Shown here: piece after piece, positions 16,011-19,220 of the stretch
How the letters are laid out: the number at the start of each line of letters is the position of its first letter
How positions within the stretch are numbered: the stretch's first letter is position 1
Assembly (NCBI GenBank): GCA_001839685.1
Contig: MLAK01000612.1
Span: 72,033-91,252 of the forward strand
Length of the DNA: 19,220 nucleotides
Origin: Tritrichomonas foetus
Lineage: Eukaryota; Parabasalia; Tritrichomonadida; Tritrichomonadidae
Reading direction: 5' to 3'
Translations under genes and position numbers: made by a program
The notes under the pieces: model-generated
Databases searched by the model: none
What the model was told of the DNA's origin: nothing
The model's input: only the letters and a program-made list of their open reading frames with translations

Positions 16011-16673
16011 ATGATGAGCTACACTGTTAACGTGTCAGTAAATTCTGGTCTTTCCAACCAATTAGAACTCGCTGGAAATAATACCATTCAATCCCTTCGT
16101 CAGAGGTTTTATGCAATGACAGGATTTACACAAGAATCCATGAAAATTAAAGTCAACGGCGTTCTCGTTGAAAATGAGCTTCAAACACTTGCTGATTTGG
16201 CTGGAAATACAAACGTCATCAATATCGAGCTTTCAGGCCGTTCAGAATTCGGCGATTTAAACGATGTCTCGAAAGTCGAGAAATTCGAGATCACCGATGA
16301 AGACTACGACCAGAGGAAAGGCACTTTTCGAGAATGGAAACGTCAACACGGAATTGCAGTCAAAGGTGAAGTGAAATCACCAAATGATTCACCACCAGAG
16401 GGCGTCGAAATTGGAAATCGTTGTGAAGTTGAACTTGCCGATAAGTCACACAACCGCGGCGTTGTCAGATTCATCGGCAAAACAGAAGGGTCGAAGGGAT
16501 ATTGGATCGGCGTCGAGCTCGACGAGCCATTTGGGACAAACAACGGGTCACTGAAGGGGAAGAAGTACTTTGAGTGTGATGACAACTTCGGCGTCTTCTT
16601 GAGGGCTGCGCGCGTGAAGGTTGGCGATTATCCACCAATTGACTGGGAGGCTGAGCTTGCTGATGAAATGTAA
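16011..16673 (+). CDS. TBCB: Tubulin-folding cofactor B (Ubl plus CAP-Gly)
   Basis: The 220-residue protein has the cofactor B domain order. A ubiquitin-like domain occupies about 3-76, a short acidic/basic linker helix follows (about 85-115, E-F-G-D-L-N-D then R-E-W-K-R), and a CAP-Gly domain lies at about 130-205. The CAP-Gly domain shows R148-G-V-V-R-F-I-G-K-T, Y163-W-I-G-V-E-L-D-E-P, a G-T-N-N-G-S version of the tubulin-tail-binding GKNDG loop (about 175-180), and Y186-F-E-C. With cofactor E, TBCB handles alpha-tubulin during folding and dimer recycling in the cytosol. That would fit a cell with several flagella and an axostyle. The last residues are A-D-E-M, matching the C-terminal DEM/DEI motif described for animal TBCB. 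Two consecutive ATG codons (16011 and 16014) are possible starts. The stop forms TAAA. Confidence 0.93.
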   Translation: MMSYTVNVSVNSGLSNQLELAGNNTIQSLRQRFYAMTGFTQESMKIKVNGVLVENELQTLADLAGNTNVINIELSGRSEFGDLNDVSKVEKFEITDEDYDQRKGTFREWKRQHGIAVKGEVKSPNDSPPEGVEIGNRCEVELADKSHNRGVVRFIGKTEGSKGYWIGVELDEPFGTNNGSLKGKKYFECDDNFGVFLRAARVKVGDYPPIDWEAELADEM

Positions 16674-17202
16674 ACAATTTCAATGTTGTTACAACATTTT
16701 GAATCTTTTTCGTTTTCTTTTTGTTTTAATATATGGATTATGTTTGTTTCATCTGGTTTCATCTCGCCAGCTAAGAAATTCTTTTGGTTTTCACTAGGAA
16801 TCATTCCATTGTTTATTCATGGTGATGCAAAAAGTGAATGTCAAAAATGGGAAAAACTTCAGTGTTAAGTGCGTTGTGATCTTTGCCGGTTCTATTGGAC
16901 ACTTCAATATGGAGTGAGAGTGGCGAACTAGAGTTATGTTCACCATCGGGACCCTTCCAATGACCAAATGAGTCGAAGTGATCTGCAGAGCCACATCACA
17001 TTAGCCATTACAAATGTTTCAGGTCACAAGCCATATCTCATCGAAAAAAGTCAATCCAAATATTTCTTCAAAAGTATAGAAAAGGGAGAAACATAAAACC
17101 AAGAGCTTTAAAAAGAAAGAGGGTGAATGTGGAAAGCAAAACAAACAAAATAATAAAAAGATTTAGAGGAACATTATTAATGTAGATAACCTATTCTTTT
17201 AC
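16674..17202. other. Convergent spacer with a GC-rich island
   Basis: This lies between the 3' ends of the cofactor B and saposin genes. The first ~190 bases are T-rich and the last ~160 are A-rich, as expected for untranslated tails. The middle (about 16869-17006) is clearly different in composition and is listed separately. A plus-strand frame at 16683-16868 is Phe/Ile-rich and not convincing. Confidence 0.55.
16869..17006. other. GC-rich foldable island: candidate structured RNA or gene relic
   Basis: I count 66 G/C in 138 bases (about 48%), far above neighbouring spacers. A hairpin CACTTC-AATAT-GGAGTG (16900-16916) has six pairs (one T·G) and a five-base loop. TGTGAT at 16875-16880 is complementary to ATCACA at 16995-17000, which would close the whole domain. 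Alternatively, short protein-like frames here (an ATG at 16825 with 30 codons, and an open frame of about 50 codons after 16931) point to a decayed gene. I could not match it to U1-U6, SRP, RNase P or tRNA signatures from memory. Strand and function are unknown. Confidence 0.35.
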
Positions 17203-19220
17203 TTAGCAAAGATGTGTCCAGCTGCATCCTTCTTCTGGTGGGACGGCGGCGATAAGGAGGTCAACAAATGTTTGGATGTTTTGTTCGTTGATGATTTCGC
17301 AGAAGTACTTAAGGTATGGAACCTTTGGGCATTCGTCATGGATAAGCATCCAGACACCTTCGAGTGTGATTTCAGCAAATTTGGATTGCATCCAGGAGAA
17401 CCACTTCTTGCATGTTTCGCAGCCTTCCTCAGATTTGACGGAGAAGTCGATCTTCTTTGGTTGGACAGCCTTCTTTGGGATGCGGAAAAAGTTCTTGCCG
17501 GCCTTAACCTTTCCTGTAACTTCATCACAGAGGCCAATGTTTGTGCAGATATCAGCTGATTCGATTCCTTCTTCGATCCATTGGCAGATGATTGGGACGA
17601 ATTGTTCGACGACGGCATCGCAGAGTGAGCTGTATGGGGATGGGAATGTTTCGCAAAGTTGCTCGACTAATTTGACGATTTCGGATTCGACTGTTTGGTC
17701 CTTGAGGAGAGCTTCGATGTAATCGACGACCTTCTTGCACATGTCGCAGCCGAAGCCATTGTCATAGATGCGTGGGGATGGGAGAGCAAGTTTTGCTGGG
17801 GTGCGGCGTGCGATGGCTTTCTTTGTGACTGGCTTGACAGATTCTGTGCAAAGACCGATGTTGTTGCAGATGTCGAGGGCTTCAACTCCTTCTTCGATCC
17901 ATTGGCAGATGATTGGGACGAATTGTTCGACGACAGCATCGCAGAGTGAGCTGTATGGTGATGCGAATGTGTCGCAAAGTTGTTCGACTAATTTGACGAT
18001 TTCTGATTCGACTGTTTGGTCCTTAAGGAGAGTTTCGATGTATTGAACAACCTTCTTGCACATGTCGCAGCCGAAGCCATTGTTGTAGTTATTTGGAAGA
18101 ACGATTGGTTGTGGGATGCGTGGGGATGGGAGAGCAAGCTTTCCTGGAACGCGGAGAACCTTCTTCTTTTGATCTGTGCAAAGCCCGACCTTTGTGCAAA
18201 TATCCAAGGCTTCAATTCCTTGTTCGAGATATTGGATAAGGAGTGGAACATATTGTTCGACAAGTTGGTCGCAAATTGAGCTGTATGGAGCTGGGAAAGC
18301 ACCGCAGAGTTGTTCAACAAGAAGAGCAATTTCTTCTTCAACCTTTTCGTCCTTCAATAATTGTTCGATGTATTGGACAACCTTTGTGCACATGTCGCAG
18401 CCGAAGGCGTTGTTGTAGTTATTTGGAAGAACGATTGGTTGTGGGATGCGGACAGCCTTTCTGAGTTGAACTGAGCATAAGCCGATAGTCTTGCAAATGT
18501 CAAGAGCTTCGAGTCCTTCCTCAATCCATTGGCAGATGATTGGAACGAATTGTTCAACAAGATTGTCACAAAGTGAGCTGTATGGGGATGGGAATGTTNC
18601 NCAAAGTTGTTCGACTAATTTNNCGATTTCTGATTCAACTGTTTGGTCCTTAAGGAGGTTTTCAATATATTCGACAACTTTTGTGCACATGTCACAACCG
18701 AAACCATTGTTGTAGTTCTTTGGAAGTTGGATTCTTCCTGGGAATTTCCTCTTGGCGATAACAGCCTTCTTTGTAGCGGCTTCGCAGAGTCCAACCTTGG
18801 TGCAGATATCAATTGATTCGAGTCCTTCCTCAATCCATTGGCAGATGATTGGAACGAATTGTTCAACAAGATTGTCACAAAGTGAGCTGTATGGGGATGG
18901 GAATGTTGCACAAAGTTGTTCGACTAATTTAACGATTTCTGATTCAACTGTTTGGTCTTTAAGAAGGTTTTCAATATATTCGACAACTTTTGTGCACATG
19001 TCACAACCGAAACCATTGTTGTAGTTCTTTGGAAGTTGGATTCTTCCTGGGAATTTCCTCTTGGCGATAACAGCCTTCTTTGTAGCGGCTTCGCAGAGTC
19101 CAACCTTGGTGCAGATATCAATTGATTCGAGTCCTTCCTCAATCCATTGGCAGATGATTGGAACGAATTGTTCAACAAGATTGTCACAAAGTGAGCTGTA
19201 TGGGGATGGGAATGTTGCAC
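17203..19220 (-). CDS. Saposin-B multi-domain protein (SAPLIP-like), 5' end beyond the window
   Basis: The minus-strand frame is open from the right edge to the TAA at 17205, giving about 672 residues with no N-terminus or signal peptide in view. It consists of saposin-B domains: a partial one at the edge, then complete domains at 19005-18784, 18696-18475, 18399-18178, 18069-17848, 17748-17527 and 17421-17206. Each has the C-x-x-C start and later cysteines of the fold, giving a disulfide-linked helical bundle that binds or disturbs lipid membranes. Linkers of 25-36 residues carry basic residues and Pro (such as R-I-P-Q-P-I-V-L-P), suitable for proteolytic release of single domains, as in animal prosaposin. 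Trichomonad and amoebal relatives are considered membrane-active effectors, but activity here is inferred. The final domain is much diverged. Ambiguous bases at 18599, 18601 and 18622-18623 leave three residues uncertain. Confidence 0.9.
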   Translation of the reverse strand, partial: ATFPSPYSSLCDNLVEQFVPIICQWIEEGLESIDICTKVGLCEAATKKAVIAKRKFPGRIQLPKNYNNGFGCDMCTKVVEYIENLLKDQTVESEIVKLVEQLCATFPSPYSSLCDNLVEQFVPIICQWIEEGLESIDICTKVGLCEAATKKAVIAKRKFPGRIQLPKNYNNGFGCDMCTKVVEYIENLLKDQTVESEIXKLVEQLXXTFPSPYSSLCDNLVEQFVPIICQWIEEGLEALDICKTIGLCSVQLRKAVRIPQPIVLPNNYNNAFGCDMCTKVVQYIEQLLKDEKVEEEIALLVEQLCGAFPAPYSSICDQLVEQYVPLLIQYLEQGIEALDICTKVGLCTDQKKKVLRVPGKLALPSPRIPQPIVLPNNYNNGFGCDMCKKVVQYIETLLKDQTVESEIVKLVEQLCDTFASPYSSLCDAVVEQFVPIICQWIEEGVEALDICNNIGLCTESVKPVTKKAIARRTPAKLALPSPRIYDNGFGCDMCKKVVDYIEALLKDQTVESEIVKLVEQLCETFPSPYSSLCDAVVEQFVPIICQWIEEGIESADICTNIGLCDEVTGKVKAGKNFFRIPKKAVQPKKIDFSVKSEEGCETCKKWFSWMQSKFAEITLEGVWMLIHDECPKVPYLKYFCEIINEQNIQTFVDLLIAAVPPEEGCSWTHLC
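18656..18911. repeat. Copy 1 of a 256-bp identical direct repeat in the saposin gene
   Basis: These bases are identical, by eye, to 18965-19220 at an offset of 309 bp. The period equals 103 codons, one saposin domain plus its linker, so the frame is kept. Identity at silent sites shows recent duplication or gene conversion. Confidence 0.85.
18965..19220. repeat. Copy 2 of the 256-bp identical direct repeat, cut by the window edge
   Basis: It matches 18656-18911 without a difference up to the last base of the window, so the identical tract probably continues to the right. Just before it, 18958 and 18964 are the first two differing bases. Confidence 0.85.

Noticed and set aside
16683..16868. 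61-codon plus-strand frame after cofactor B
   Set aside because: It begins ten bases after the cofactor B stop in T-rich DNA, is Phe/Ile/Ser-rich, and has no initiator or family signature.
17212..19024. Many plus- and minus-strand frames of 60-150 codons in alternative frames
   Set aside because: All repeat with the saposin domain period and are shadows of that gene.
1..19220. tRNA, rRNA, snRNA genes and CRISPR arrays
   Set aside because: No T-arm-like GTTCGANNC with paired acceptor ends, no recognised snRNA core and no regularly spaced repeats with spacers were seen by eye.

Overview
The window looks like nuclear DNA of a parabasalid protist, most likely Tritrichomonas or Trichomonas. The evidence is the gene content: a hydrogenosome-type acetate:succinate CoA-transferase, a protein resembling the trichomonad initiator-binding (IBD) family, a two-repeat Myb factor, a multi-domain saposin-like protein and an AAAP amino-acid transporter. 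All recognised genes are uninterrupted (no introns seen), the spacers are very AT-rich, and four genes have an initiator-like TCA(T) motif 10-17 nt before the ATG, matching the very short leaders known in trichomonads. The standard genetic code fits: TAA, TAG and TGA all end genes here.

Layout. 1-653: a 20-bp tandem repeat at the left edge, then a small EF-hand-like open frame that may be a gene remnant. 654-1862 (-): IBD-type transcription factor with N- and Q-rich tails. 2686-4176 (+): AAAP-type amino-acid transporter. 4535-6943 (-): complete ubiquitin-specific protease with DUSP, Ubl-like and catalytic regions. 6944-11160: 4.2 kb without a convincing gene. It holds an 895-bp transposon-like insertion (15-bp perfect terminal inverted repeats inside an 8-bp target duplication), two further inverted-repeat structures and a probable decayed gene. 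11173-11847 (+): R2R3 Myb protein. 11960-12414 (-): probable decayed gene. 13021-13431 (+): small four-helix membrane protein. 13569-15125 (-): acetyl-CoA hydrolase/transferase family enzyme, probably hydrogenosomal ASCT. 16011-16673 (+): tubulin-folding cofactor B. 16869-17006: an unusually GC-rich, foldable island between genes. 17203-19220 (-): 3' part of a gene for a saposin-B polyprotein with at least six complete domains and part of a seventh, running off the right edge.

The genes do not form a pathway. They are single-gene units in mixed orientation, as is normal in a protist nucleus. The two transcription factors (IBD and Myb) belong to the families known to act on trichomonad core and proximal promoters. 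The most notable points are the clean transposon insertion with target duplication, the recently homogenised saposin repeats (with ambiguous bases exactly where repeat copies differ), and a CCAAT-containing perfect palindrome 9 nt before the start codon of the IBD gene. No complete, clearly new multi-gene system was found.
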